From an uncultured Eubacteriales bacterium (GTDB lineage Bacteria; Bacillota; Clostridia; Oscillospirales; Butyricicoccaceae): 33,371 nucleotides of DNA. A program made the position numbers and the translations under genes. Below, piece after piece: positions 24,471 through 31,402 of the stretch (positions are counted from its first letter, which is position 1; every line of letters starts with the position of its first letter). The stretch lies in contig CAJKFC010000008.1 in NCBI GenBank assembly GCA_905199135.1, forward strand, positions 1-33,371. Direction: 5' to 3'. Below the pieces are notes generated by a model. The model was given only the letters and a program-made list of their open reading frames with translations. It was not told the DNA's origin and made no database searches.

Positions 24471-25136
24471 ATGGGAGAGCTGATAGGCAGAGGAAATACG
24501 GCAGAGGTCTTTGATTTAGGAGACGGCAAGGTTTGCAAGCTATTTTTTAAAGGTTATCCGAATGAATATGTGAAATTAGAATTTAACAACGCAGCAGAAA
24601 TGCGCAAAAAGCAGGTGAAAGTTCCTGTTGCTTTCCGTATTACAAGAGAAACTGACCGCATAGGCATAGTATATGAGAAAATATACGGCAGATCACTATC
24701 TGATATCATATATAACGGAGAACAGCCTTTAGAGTATTCCCTGTCTAAAATTGTGAATTTCCAACTCAGTATTGTTAAAAAACGCTCTCTGAATGTGCCA
24801 TCCTATAAAGACTATCTGTCTGCCATACTAAAAAACGGGAAAATGAGTGATTCTCGTATTTTTGAACTTATAGATAATCTTCCTGTGGGAGACCATCTGC
24901 TGCACGGCGACCTGCATCCGGGGAATATACTTATAACTCCGGACGGTCAGCCTGTTGCTATTGATTTTATGAATGTGTGTCACGGTCCAGTCCTGTATGA
25001 TATAGCAAGGACATATTTTATCATGAGGCAAAGAAATGCTTTCTTAGCGTCAGAATATTTGAAAAAAATAGGAGTGTCGAGAAATTCTCTGGAGAATTAT
25101 ATTAAAATTATAGAACTGTGCAGAAAGTTCGAATAG
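24471..25136 (+). CDS. Aminoglycoside-phosphotransferase-like kinase
   Basis: The 221-residue protein has the APH/choline-kinase fold: LIGRGNTAEVFDLGDGKVCKLF (nucleotide loop and Lys, about 4-25), a catalytic loop HGDLHPGNIL (about 144-153) with Asp and Asn, and a metal-binding Asp in VAIDFMN. It is shorter than resistance-type APH enzymes, with a small helical domain, so it may phosphorylate a small metabolite rather than an antibiotic. The ATG sits 3 bases after the preceding stop and lacks a strong ribosome site. It ends the long operon and is directly followed by a strong terminator. Codons look more AT-rich than in the upstream genes, which may mean later acquisition (judged by eye only). 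Confidence 0.8.
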   Translation: MGELIGRGNTAEVFDLGDGKVCKLFFKGYPNEYVKLEFNNAAEMRKKQVKVPVAFRITRETDRIGIVYEKIYGRSLSDIIYNGEQPLEYSLSKIVNFQLSIVKKRSLNVPSYKDYLSAILKNGKMSDSRIFELIDNLPVGDHLLHGDLHPGNILITPDGQPVAIDFMNVCHGPVLYDIARTYFIMRQRNAFLASEYLKKIGVSRNSLENYIKIIELCRKFE

Positions 25137-25170
25137 AAGGACAGCGGCCACAAGGCCGCTGTCCTTGTTT
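25137..25170 (+). terminator. Terminator closing the long operon
   Basis: AAGGACAGCGGCC pairs perfectly with GGCCGCTGTCCTT across a 4-base ACAA loop, followed by GTTT. The 13-bp stem could also stop minus-strand transcripts of the gene at 25262. Confidence 0.9.
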
Positions 25171-25261
25171 AGTCATTTCGCAAGAAATACCGTGGCGTTT
25201 GTCCATTCATATAACTTTTTCATGCCGTTGGCTTCACAAAAAGCCTTATCTGCATATATAG

Positions 25262-25756
25262 TCAATCCTGTTTCTGTCTCAAATGCGCCTTAGCCATGTC
25301 ATCATCGTCATCGCATGACAAAACCTTTTTAAGTCCTTCCAACAAAAACGGGGCGCAAATTGTGCCGCAAATCTCATCGGCATTTATCGGTTTGATGTCG
25401 TTATAATCAAACATATACTCACCGCGGCAGGCGTGAGCCTGCGGAGTTCCGGCGTCGCGCACGGCGTATATCAGAAAATTTGTATCGTCGTAAATTGCAG
25501 CGCCGACAGCCGGCATACCGCTTATAAATGAATATTCGGTGAGTTTATCCTGCATATTTTCAGGGCGGATACGGTCATACCAATAAATGCTGATAAAACG
25601 GGGGTGTACCACGATAACTGCGTTTTCTCCGTCATTCATCTCTTTACAGGCATTCTCCATAATGCTCTCAAGCTCGGCCTTTTTTCTTTCTTTTTCTTTA
25701 GGATCACTTATTTCTCTTATATTTTTCTCGGCAAAAGATCTGAGAATTTTCATCAT
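25262..25756 (-). CDS. Hypothetical protein, unrecognised; may start further upstream
   Basis: I do not recognise this 164-residue protein. It has no membrane segment. It begins with a basic/acidic helix (about 1-40, SFAEKNIREISDPKEKERKKAE), has a mixed alpha/beta middle with AVIVVHPRFISIYWYDR (about 48-64), and ends with an acidic run (SCDDDDDMAKAHL). The ATG at 25756 has AAAGGA 7 bases upstream. However, the same frame stays open for 39 further codons that look coding, back to an AAAGGAG at 25887-25881 placed 7 bases before an ATA codon. The true start may therefore be non-ATG, giving 203 residues. It lies directly downstream of the Xer recombinase gene and is probably co-transcribed with it. 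Confidence 0.6.
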   Translation of the reverse strand: MMKILRSFAEKNIREISDPKEKERKKAELESIMENACKEMNDGENAVIVVHPRFISIYWYDRIRPENMQDKLTEYSFISGMPAVGAAIYDDTNFLIYAVRDAGTPQAHACRGEYMFDYNDIKPINADEICGTICAPFLLEGLKKVLSCDDDDDMAKAHLRQKQD

Positions 25757-25894
25757 AAGCTTGTCCTTTAAATCGGGACCTTTCTTTTTTCCTCCGAATT
25801 CCTTTTTGAGTTTTGCAAGAACAGCCGAGCTGTCATCGCATCTTAAATGAATACCCGCATGTTTCGAACCTATACTAATACTCCTTTAAAACGA

Positions 25895-26908
25895 CTACTG
25901 TTTTTTATTATTTTTTCCGATTTCTATCTCCGAAAGGGGATTTTTTCTGGCTGCGTCCTTGAGATTTTCACTGGTGACATGGGTATATATTTTTGTGGTG
26001 TCGAGATTTTCGTGACCCAAAACCTCCTGCAAAGCCCTGACATCGACTCCGTTCTGATACATCAGGGTGGCGGCGGTGTGTCTGAGTTTATGTACCGACA
26101 TGTTTTTCCCGCCGAGACCTGCCGCCTGAAGATGCTTTTTTACAAGCCATTTTACCGTCTGAACATTTATTCGGTTGCCTTTTTGGCTTATAAACAGGGC
26201 ATTTGCCGAAGAGGCGTTGGGTTTTATACGAACTGTTAAATAATTGTCAATCGCATCTTCACAGGCTTTATTGAGATAAACTATGCGTTCCTTATTGCCT
26301 TTACCTAAAATTCTTATAAATTCATCGTTTACATCGCCTAAATTCAACGCTGCAAGTTCTGAAACACGGAGACCGCAGTTCAAAAACAGAGTTATAATGC
26401 AGTAATCTCGTTCTTTGTGGCTTTCGTCTATGCTGTTTAAAAGTTCGATGCTCTCATTTAAAGTCAGATATTTTGGAAGGCTCTTTTTAGTCTTTATTGA
26501 TTCGAGATTTGCCGTAGGATTTACATCTACCAGATAGACCTTTTCACACAGATACTTATAAAAAGAACGCAGCGTGGAGAGCTTTCGGGAAATAGATTTA
26601 TTTTCTATTCCTTTTAAAGTCTCCGCGCTGTTCTGATGTTTGGGACGCTCCTTGGCGAGAAACATCTGATAATCATAAATATCGTCGGGAGTTACTGAGC
26701 GGATCAAATCTATATTTACATTTTCAATTCCGATATTTTTAAAATCCGAATTTTGGGGAACCATACCGCGGTGCAGCAAGATAAATCTGAAGAAATTTCT
26801 GATATCAAGGTAATATTCGTTGGCAGTAAGCGCCGAGCGGCCTCTGATAGTCACAAGATAGGTTATATAGTTGCGGATTTCTCTGGGAGCCTGAGAATAG
26901 TCGTTCAA
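25895..26908 (-). CDS. Xer-type tyrosine recombinase
   Basis: From a TTG start the protein is 337 residues. An N-terminal SAM-like core-binding domain (about 1-155, with SISRKLSTLRSFYKYLCEK) precedes the catalytic domain. All six active-site residues are visible: Arg in GLRVSELAALN, Lys in ILGKGNKERIVYL, His-Arg in HKLRHTAATLM, His in GHENLDTTKIYTH and the nucleophile Tyr in KIYTH. The frame opens earlier at an ATG (26926), but GGGAGGAGG lies after that ATG and 7 bases before the TTG, so the TTG is favoured. It resembles chromosomal XerC/XerD more than phage integrases, but no dif-like site is evident here. A strong promoter and a palindromic leader lie upstream. Confidence 0.9.
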   Translation of the reverse strand: MNDYSQAPREIRNYITYLVTIRGRSALTANEYYLDIRNFFRFILLHRGMVPQNSDFKNIGIENVNIDLIRSVTPDDIYDYQMFLAKERPKHQNSAETLKGIENKSISRKLSTLRSFYKYLCEKVYLVDVNPTANLESIKTKKSLPKYLTLNESIELLNSIDESHKERDYCIITLFLNCGLRVSELAALNLGDVNDEFIRILGKGNKERIVYLNKACEDAIDNYLTVRIKPNASSANALFISQKGNRINVQTVKWLVKKHLQAAGLGGKNMSVHKLRHTAATLMYQNGVDVRALQEVLGHENLDTTKIYTHVTSENLKDAARKNPLSEIEIGKNNKKQ

Positions 26909-26925
26909 GTGGGTGCCTCCTCCCA

Positions 26926-26957
26926 TAATTATACAAAATTCTGATTTTGTATAATTA
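26926..26957. repeat. 32-bp perfect palindrome in the Xer gene leader
   Basis: TAATTATACAAAAT (26926-26939) and ATTTTGTATAATTA (26944-26957) are perfect 14-bp inverted arms around a 4-base centre. It sits between the predicted promoter and the ribosome site of the recombinase gene. It could be an operator or an mRNA hairpin. Confidence 0.7.
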
Positions 26958-26988
26958 CATGTATTTTATTTTTTCAAGGTTTTTTATC

Positions 26989-27017
26989 ATTATACCACTT
27001 TTATCAAGGCCTTTCAA
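26989..27017 (-). promoter_or_regulatory. Predicted promoter of the Xer-hypothetical pair
   Basis: On the minus strand TTGAAA (27017-27012) and TATAAT (26994-26989) are spaced by exactly 17 bases. The leader to the TTG start would be about 74 bases and would include the palindrome. Confidence 0.75.
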
Positions 27018-27023
27018 GACCCG

Positions 27024-28196
27024 CTATTCCCACCTTATGGCGTCTATCGGATCGAGCTTTGAAGCACTGCTGGCAGGCAGATATCCGAAAACTATTCCGC
27101 ACAAAACTGCCGCACCGAAACAAATCGCTGTGTTTCTCACGCTCAGACCTATGCTCAGCGAAAATAAACTGTTCAGACACATAAGCAATACCCAGCTTAT
27201 AAAAATCCCGGCCAAAGCTCCCATAACGGCTATTATCGCAGATTCACAGATAAATATATTTTTTATATCCTTTTGCTTTCCGCCCAAAGCCAAATATATG
27301 CCTATTTCGGTTTTTCTGTTTTCAACTCCGGCCACCATAGAGTTCATAATACCAATTCCGCCTACAACCACCGATATCGCCGCTATCCCGCTTACAAATA
27401 CCGTTATTATGGTTGTTATTTTTCTTATTATTTCGGCATATCCGCTTATATTTTCCACTACATATGAATTACCCGTTTCTGCTGACAGAATCCCGGCCGT
27501 TCTTGTTAATTTTTTGTCGTTTTCTCCTTCTTTCATATTGACGGCCAGACTAAGTATCTTATTTTCTCCGTATATTTCATTTATCTCAGATACAGGGATA
27601 TATATTATATCTGGCAGAGTCTGTCCGACAAGGCTTTCAATTCCGCTCTTTTGGGACTTGATTACGGCCTTTATAACAAAGGTTCTGTACTCTCCGTTTA
27701 TAAGCAGCTTTATCTCTTTGCCTGTTATATTGGTTCTGCCGTACATCTTTTGAGCAAATACATCATCCACAAATGCCGTATTTTCCTCAAATACAAAGCC
27801 TTCGTCTCCGAAAAAATCACCGTGCAAAGCTTCGGCGGCAAATACTTTGTCAAATGAGCTGTCCACCCCGCATATCAGCGCTTCCTGTGTAATGTTTTTA
27901 ATTCTGTAAGAACTATATTCAAAAATAAATGGCATAGCCGCCTCTGCGCCGCCATTTTGAGATATATATTCTATGTCTTCGTTTTCGAACGGCGCCGACT
28001 GAGATTTCAGTATAACAGCGCCCGGCGAAAGCTGGTCGAGCTGTTCACATATAAGAGATGTGGCCTCATTTCCGATCTCCGATATAAGAGATACCGAAGT
28101 TATTCCTATACAAACCGAAATCATACAGAGAAGCCCTTTTATTTTGCTGGATACAATATTCTTAGCCGATAGTTTTAAGATATCACTCGTTCTCAT
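27024..28196 (-). CDS. MacB/FtsX-type ABC transporter permease
   Basis: This 390-residue protein has the MacB/FtsX layout: one N-terminal membrane helix (about 19-42, LLCMISVCIGITSVSLIS), a large extracytoplasmic domain (about 45-255), then three C-terminal helices, the first marked by AAISVVVGGIGIMNSMV. It continues with the coupling region RKTEIGIYLALGGKQKDI and ends with the family-typical PASSASKLDPIDAIRWE. Such permeases work with a separate ATPase and an adaptor to move peptides, lipids or drugs out of the envelope. The adaptor gene overlaps its start by 14 bases. No ATPase gene is adjacent in this window, so the ATP-binding subunit must be elsewhere or absent. Confidence 0.9.
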   Translation of the reverse strand: MRTSDILKLSAKNIVSSKIKGLLCMISVCIGITSVSLISEIGNEATSLICEQLDQLSPGAVILKSQSAPFENEDIEYISQNGGAEAAMPFIFEYSSYRIKNITQEALICGVDSSFDKVFAAEALHGDFFGDEGFVFEENTAFVDDVFAQKMYGRTNITGKEIKLLINGEYRTFVIKAVIKSQKSGIESLVGQTLPDIIYIPVSEINEIYGENKILSLAVNMKEGENDKKLTRTAGILSAETGNSYVVENISGYAEIIRKITTIITVFVSGIAAISVVVGGIGIMNSMVAGVENRKTEIGIYLALGGKQKDIKNIFICESAIIAVMGALAGIFISWVLLMCLNSLFSLSIGLSVRNTAICFGAAVLCGIVFGYLPASSASKLDPIDAIRWE

Positions 28197-29154
28197 ATTC
28201 CGTCCTGACAGTAATTTTTTCTATTTGCTCTATGTTTTCCGTCGGAAGCAAAATCAAATCGCTTGCGCTTATTCCCGAAATTATCTCTGTTATAGTTTGA
28301 AGCTCATACCCTGTCTCTACATATCTGAGCTCTGCCCTTCCGTTTTTATCCAGCACATATACATATTCTTTGCCGTCGTCGCCCTGACAAATATATTCAT
28401 AGGGCAGCACCAACGCAGAACTTCTGATATCGGTAACTATTTTGGTATTAACGCTGTATCCGGGCCTTATCTGACCGTCATTGTCTAAAATTTCCTCTAC
28501 TACCTCTGTTTTAGACATTGAATTGCCCGTAGTAAAAAAATTGCCGCTTTTTACGGCATATGGCATTATCTCACTGATAACTCCGCTGTATGTCTTGCCG
28601 TCTATGGCGGGAAATGTCAATTCCCCTTTCATTTCAGGCTTGAGCTTTCCTACAAGATCTTCACTTACCTTGGATATAACCTGGAGCTGGGATACATCGG
28701 AAATTGCCGCCAGCATATTGTATACGCCCGTCTCACTGTTTTCAGAGCAGTTTACCGACATGACCACCCCTTCAAAAGGGCTTTTTATATATCCGTCAGA
28801 TACCTCACAGGATATCATATTTCCCCAAAGAGACTGTCCCATGGTGCTTTCCATAAATACAGATATGTCGGTGTAGGGCTGATAGGAGGATGGTGAAACT
28901 TTAAACAGTATATCTCCCTTTTTTACATGGTCTCCCTCACGAATATATATTTCTTCTATCATTATAGGTTCTTTCGGAAAAAGATTGTTTCTCTCTTTTT
29001 CATATACCGTGCCGTTTATGGTTACGGAATCGTATATGTCTGTGACCTCGGCGTAGCAGGCTTTCAGCTTTCCTCCCGCGTTTATGTCTTTGTAATAAGT
29101 ATATGACGCGGCGGCTACCGTAAAAGCGGTGAACAAAACGAGTGCTTTTCTCAC
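28183..29154 (-). CDS. HlyD/MacA-type efflux adaptor protein
   Basis: The 323-residue protein has one N-terminal membrane anchor (about 3-20) and an extracytoplasmic part typical of membrane-fusion proteins: a lipoyl-like beta half (EPIMIEEIYIREGDHVKKGDILFKV, about 44-68), its second half (GYIKSPFEGVVMSVNC), then beta-barrel repeats ending with LVLPYEYICQGDDGKEYVYVLD. The coiled-coil hairpin between the lipoyl halves is very short, as in many Gram-positive MacA-like adaptors. It should link to the MacB-like permease encoded next. The GTG at 29154 has only a G-rich run (GGGGG, 7 bases upstream), and that run is part of a long palindrome. Confidence 0.85.
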   Translation of the reverse strand: MRKALVLFTAFTVAAASYTYYKDINAGGKLKACYAEVTDIYDSVTINGTVYEKERNNLFPKEPIMIEEIYIREGDHVKKGDILFKVSPSSYQPYTDISVFMESTMGQSLWGNMISCEVSDGYIKSPFEGVVMSVNCSENSETGVYNMLAAISDVSQLQVISKVSEDLVGKLKPEMKGELTFPAIDGKTYSGVISEIMPYAVKSGNFFTTGNSMSKTEVVEEILDNDGQIRPGYSVNTKIVTDIRSSALVLPYEYICQGDDGKEYVYVLDKNGRAELRYVETGYELQTITEIISGISASDLILLPTENIEQIEKITVRTEYENE

Positions 29155-29157
29155 AAT

Positions 29158-29229
29158 AATACCCCCAAAGTTGATTTATAATTATTTTTCTCAATTAGAG
29201 AGAAAATATTATAACACTTTGGGGGTATT
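29158..29229. repeat. 72-bp near-complete palindrome before the adaptor gene
   Basis: The outer arms AATACCCCCAAAGT (29158-29171) and ACTTTGGGGGTATT (29216-29229) are perfect 14-bp inverted repeats. The 44 bases between them also pair: TTATAAT, AUUUU and CUC segments match with two single-base bulges, leaving a small loop. The whole intergenic region of radA and the adaptor can thus fold as one long hairpin, which would hide the G-rich ribosome site of the adaptor. A TATAAT on the minus strand (29213-29208) lies just inside the first arm. Confidence 0.75.
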
Positions 29230-29235
29230 TAAAAA

Positions 29236-30594
29236 TTATATTGCGGCTTTTATGGCTTGAGATATATCTTTTACAAACACCAGCTCAATGCCTTCAATGT
29301 TTCTGACATCTGCCCTGCATCCCTCAGGCAGTATGCATTTCTTGTAGCCGAGTCTTTTTATCTCCTGTATTCGCTGTACCGCTCCCGAAACGGCTCTTAC
29401 CTCTCCCGAAAGTCCTATTTCGCCGAAAAGCACCACATCAGCCGACACAGGCTTGTCAAGATAGCTGGAGGCTATGGATACCGCCACGGCCATATCTATG
29501 GCGGGCTCATCGAGTCTCAGTCCTCCTACTACATTTATATAGGCATCGTAGGAGCTGAGCATCATGCCAACCCTTTTTTCAAGTATGGCCAACAACAGAA
29601 CTGCTCTGTTGTAATCCACGCCTGCCGCCGTACGCCTTCCTGATCCGTATACAGTTTTTGTGACAAGACCCTGTATTTCCGAAAGCATTGGGCGTGTGCC
29701 CTCCAATGTGGCCGCCACGCAGCTTCCGCTGACATTTTCGGGTCTTCCGCTCAAAAGAGCCGCCGAAGGATTGGAGACATCTTTAAGTCCTTCGGCTGTC
29801 ATCTCAAAAAGGCCTATCTCATTGGTAGATCCGAAACGGTTTTTCGCCGCCCTCAGAAGTCTGTACGATATGTGTTTTTCACCCTCAAAATAGAGGACGG
29901 TGTCCACCATATGTTCCATTATCTTGGGGCCCGCTATATTTCCATCCTTATTTACATGACCTACGAGAAAAACAGATATCTCATTTTGCTTTGCCAGCTG
30001 CATGAGAGCCATGGTGCATTCCCTGACCTGCGTCACGCTTCCCGGCGCCGAAGGCAGCTTGGGATCATATATTGTCTGAACAGAGTCGATTATTATAAAG
30101 CTTGGGTTTTCTTCCTTTGCCGTAAAAACGATGTCCTCGAGGTTGGTTTCGGCGAGAATCTTTATATTGTCCGATGTAACTCCTGTTCGCTCCGCCCTTA
30201 TTTTTATCTGAGCGGGCGACTCCTCTCCCGAGATATAGAGGACGCTGTTTTCATCGGCCAACTTTTGGCACGCCTGCAAAAGCAGAGTAGACTTTCCTAT
30301 TCCCGGTTCGCCGCTTATAAGGGTGAGAGAGCCCTTGACTATGCCCCCGCCCAAAACCCTGTCAAACTCCTCAATACCGCTTTTTATCCTTATTTCGGCG
30401 TTGACATCTATATCAGCTATCGCCATAGGCTTATTTTTCCTTATGGATTTTTCGTCGCCAAAATTGTTTCTTTTGTTTTCAGACACCGAAAACTCAGAAA
30501 GAGTATTCCACTCTCCGCAGTTTGGACACTGCCCCATCCATTTTACAGTGTCATATCCGCAGTTACTGCACACATAAACTGTCTTTTTTTTCAT
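29236..30594 (-). CDS. radA: DNA repair protein RadA
   Basis: The 452-residue protein is a standard RadA/Sms. It starts with a four-cysteine zinc finger (CSNCGYDTVKWMGQCPNCGEW, Cys 9/12/24/27), then a RecA-like ATPase with Walker A GEPGIGKSTLL, the KNRFG motif in AAKNRFGSTNEIG, and a Lon-protease-like C-terminal domain. RadA is a DnaB-type branch-migration helicase acting in recombinational repair and, in competent bacteria, natural transformation. AGGTGA before the ATG includes the cwlD stop codon, so cwlD and radA are probably in one transcript. Confidence 0.97.
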   Translation of the reverse strand: MKKKTVYVCSNCGYDTVKWMGQCPNCGEWNTLSEFSVSENKRNNFGDEKSIRKNKPMAIADIDVNAEIRIKSGIEEFDRVLGGGIVKGSLTLISGEPGIGKSTLLLQACQKLADENSVLYISGEESPAQIKIRAERTGVTSDNIKILAETNLEDIVFTAKEENPSFIIIDSVQTIYDPKLPSAPGSVTQVRECTMALMQLAKQNEISVFLVGHVNKDGNIAGPKIMEHMVDTVLYFEGEKHISYRLLRAAKNRFGSTNEIGLFEMTAEGLKDVSNPSAALLSGRPENVSGSCVAATLEGTRPMLSEIQGLVTKTVYGSGRRTAAGVDYNRAVLLLAILEKRVGMMLSSYDAYINVVGGLRLDEPAIDMAVAVSIASSYLDKPVSADVVLFGEIGLSGEVRAVSGAVQRIQEIKRLGYKKCILPEGCRADVRNIEGIELVFVKDISQAIKAAI

Positions 30595-30597
30595 TTT

Positions 30598-31302
30598 TCA
30601 CCTGTTGTACTTATATCCTGTATATCCTCCCACTATCGACATGGCCAATTTTACATGGTAATCGGCGTTTTGCAAAAGCTGTTCTTCCCTCTCGTTGGAC
30701 AGAAATCCGCATTCCACTATAACTCCGGTATTAGGAATATTCTCCATTATATAGTTGGCGTTGGGAACGCTTTTGGCTTCTCTTGTGTTGTTTTCGTCGA
30801 TTATGTAGAGAGACTTTTGTATCTCCTGAGCCAGAAGAACCGATGAGCTGTCGTTCTTATGGAACACCTGTGCTCCGAAATATCTTCTATCGCTGAACTT
30901 GTTGAGATGTATGCTCACAAAGTCGGCCGAACGGTATTCTTTCGCCAATGCAACTCTCGCTTTGAGATCGCTGTTTTTGTTCTCCTTCAGGGTGTTTTCA
31001 GATGAAAAATTTAAGGAGTTTTCATCGGTTCTCGTAAGCTTGGAGGGAATCCCGATAAAGGAAGCTATCAGCTGGGTTTTTTGAGATATCCCCAAATTTA
31101 TGTCGGCTTCAGCTACACCGTTTGACGATACTGCTCCTCCGTCCTGCCCTCCGTGACCCGCGTCAATGAGAAGGCTTATTTCCTCAAGGTTTTCTTTTTT
31201 GGACACGATAGACGCAATATCGTTTCTAAAGTTAATTATACACAAAAAGACCGATATTGTCAAAAATATAAGAGTCAGGTTTTTTATTTTTTCTTTGAGC
31301 AC
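30598..31302 (-). CDS. cwlD: N-acetylmuramoyl-L-alanine amidase, CwlD-like
   Basis: This 234-residue protein has a membrane-anchoring helix at about 8-25 and an Amidase_3 domain. Zinc and catalytic motifs are visible: LIDAGHGGQDGGAV (His), ADFVSIHLNKF (His) and VIVECGFLSNEREEQLL (Glu). CwlD removes peptide side chains so that muramic lactam can form in the spore cortex, and the protein length and N-terminal anchor fit CwlD better than vegetative amidases. The start is GTG 31302 behind AAAAGGGAGG. A promoter candidate with sigma-E-like elements is noted at 31329-31356. radA follows 3 bases after its stop. Confidence 0.85.
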   Translation of the reverse strand: MLKEKIKNLTLIFLTISVFLCIINFRNDIASIVSKKENLEEISLLIDAGHGGQDGGAVSSNGVAEADINLGISQKTQLIASFIGIPSKLTRTDENSLNFSSENTLKENKNSDLKARVALAKEYRSADFVSIHLNKFSDRRYFGAQVFHKNDSSSVLLAQEIQKSLYIIDENNTREAKSVPNANYIMENIPNTGVIVECGFLSNEREEQLLQNADYHVKLAMSIVGGYTGYKYNR

Positions 31303-31328
31303 CGATATATACCTCCCTTTTCCCCTTA

Positions 31329-31356
31329 ATGATATGCCGCAGAAATAAAAATATTC
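31329..31356 (-). promoter_or_regulatory. Candidate sporulation (sigma-E-like) promoter of cwlD
   Basis: On the minus strand GAATATT (31356-31350) and CATATCAT (31336-31329) resemble the sigma-E -35 and -10 elements, spaced by 13 bases (14-15 is usual). No good sigma-A pair was seen here. This is a visual match only. Confidence 0.35.
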
Positions 31357-31365
31357 TGCATAAAA

Positions 31366-31397
31366 ATATGTAAAAAGCAGGCTTTCGCCTGCTTTTA
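31366..31397 (-). terminator. Terminator of the Cys-rich protein gene
   Basis: On the minus strand AAAAGCAGGC (31396-31387) pairs with GCCTGCTTTTT across a GAAA tetraloop, followed by a T-rich segment. The plus strand also has a T tract, so it may act both ways. Confidence 0.85.
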
Positions 31398-31402
31398 ATT
31401 TT

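Noticed and set aside
26926..26957. Palindrome as a standard dif site
   Set aside because: Xer half-sites point the other way around their 6-base centre, and the spacer here is 4 bases. A dif site is not supported.
25173..26957. Xer gene region as a mobile element
   Set aside because: There are no direct repeats, transposase, relaxase, phage genes or tRNA attachment site near it, and the protein resembles chromosomal Xer enzymes.
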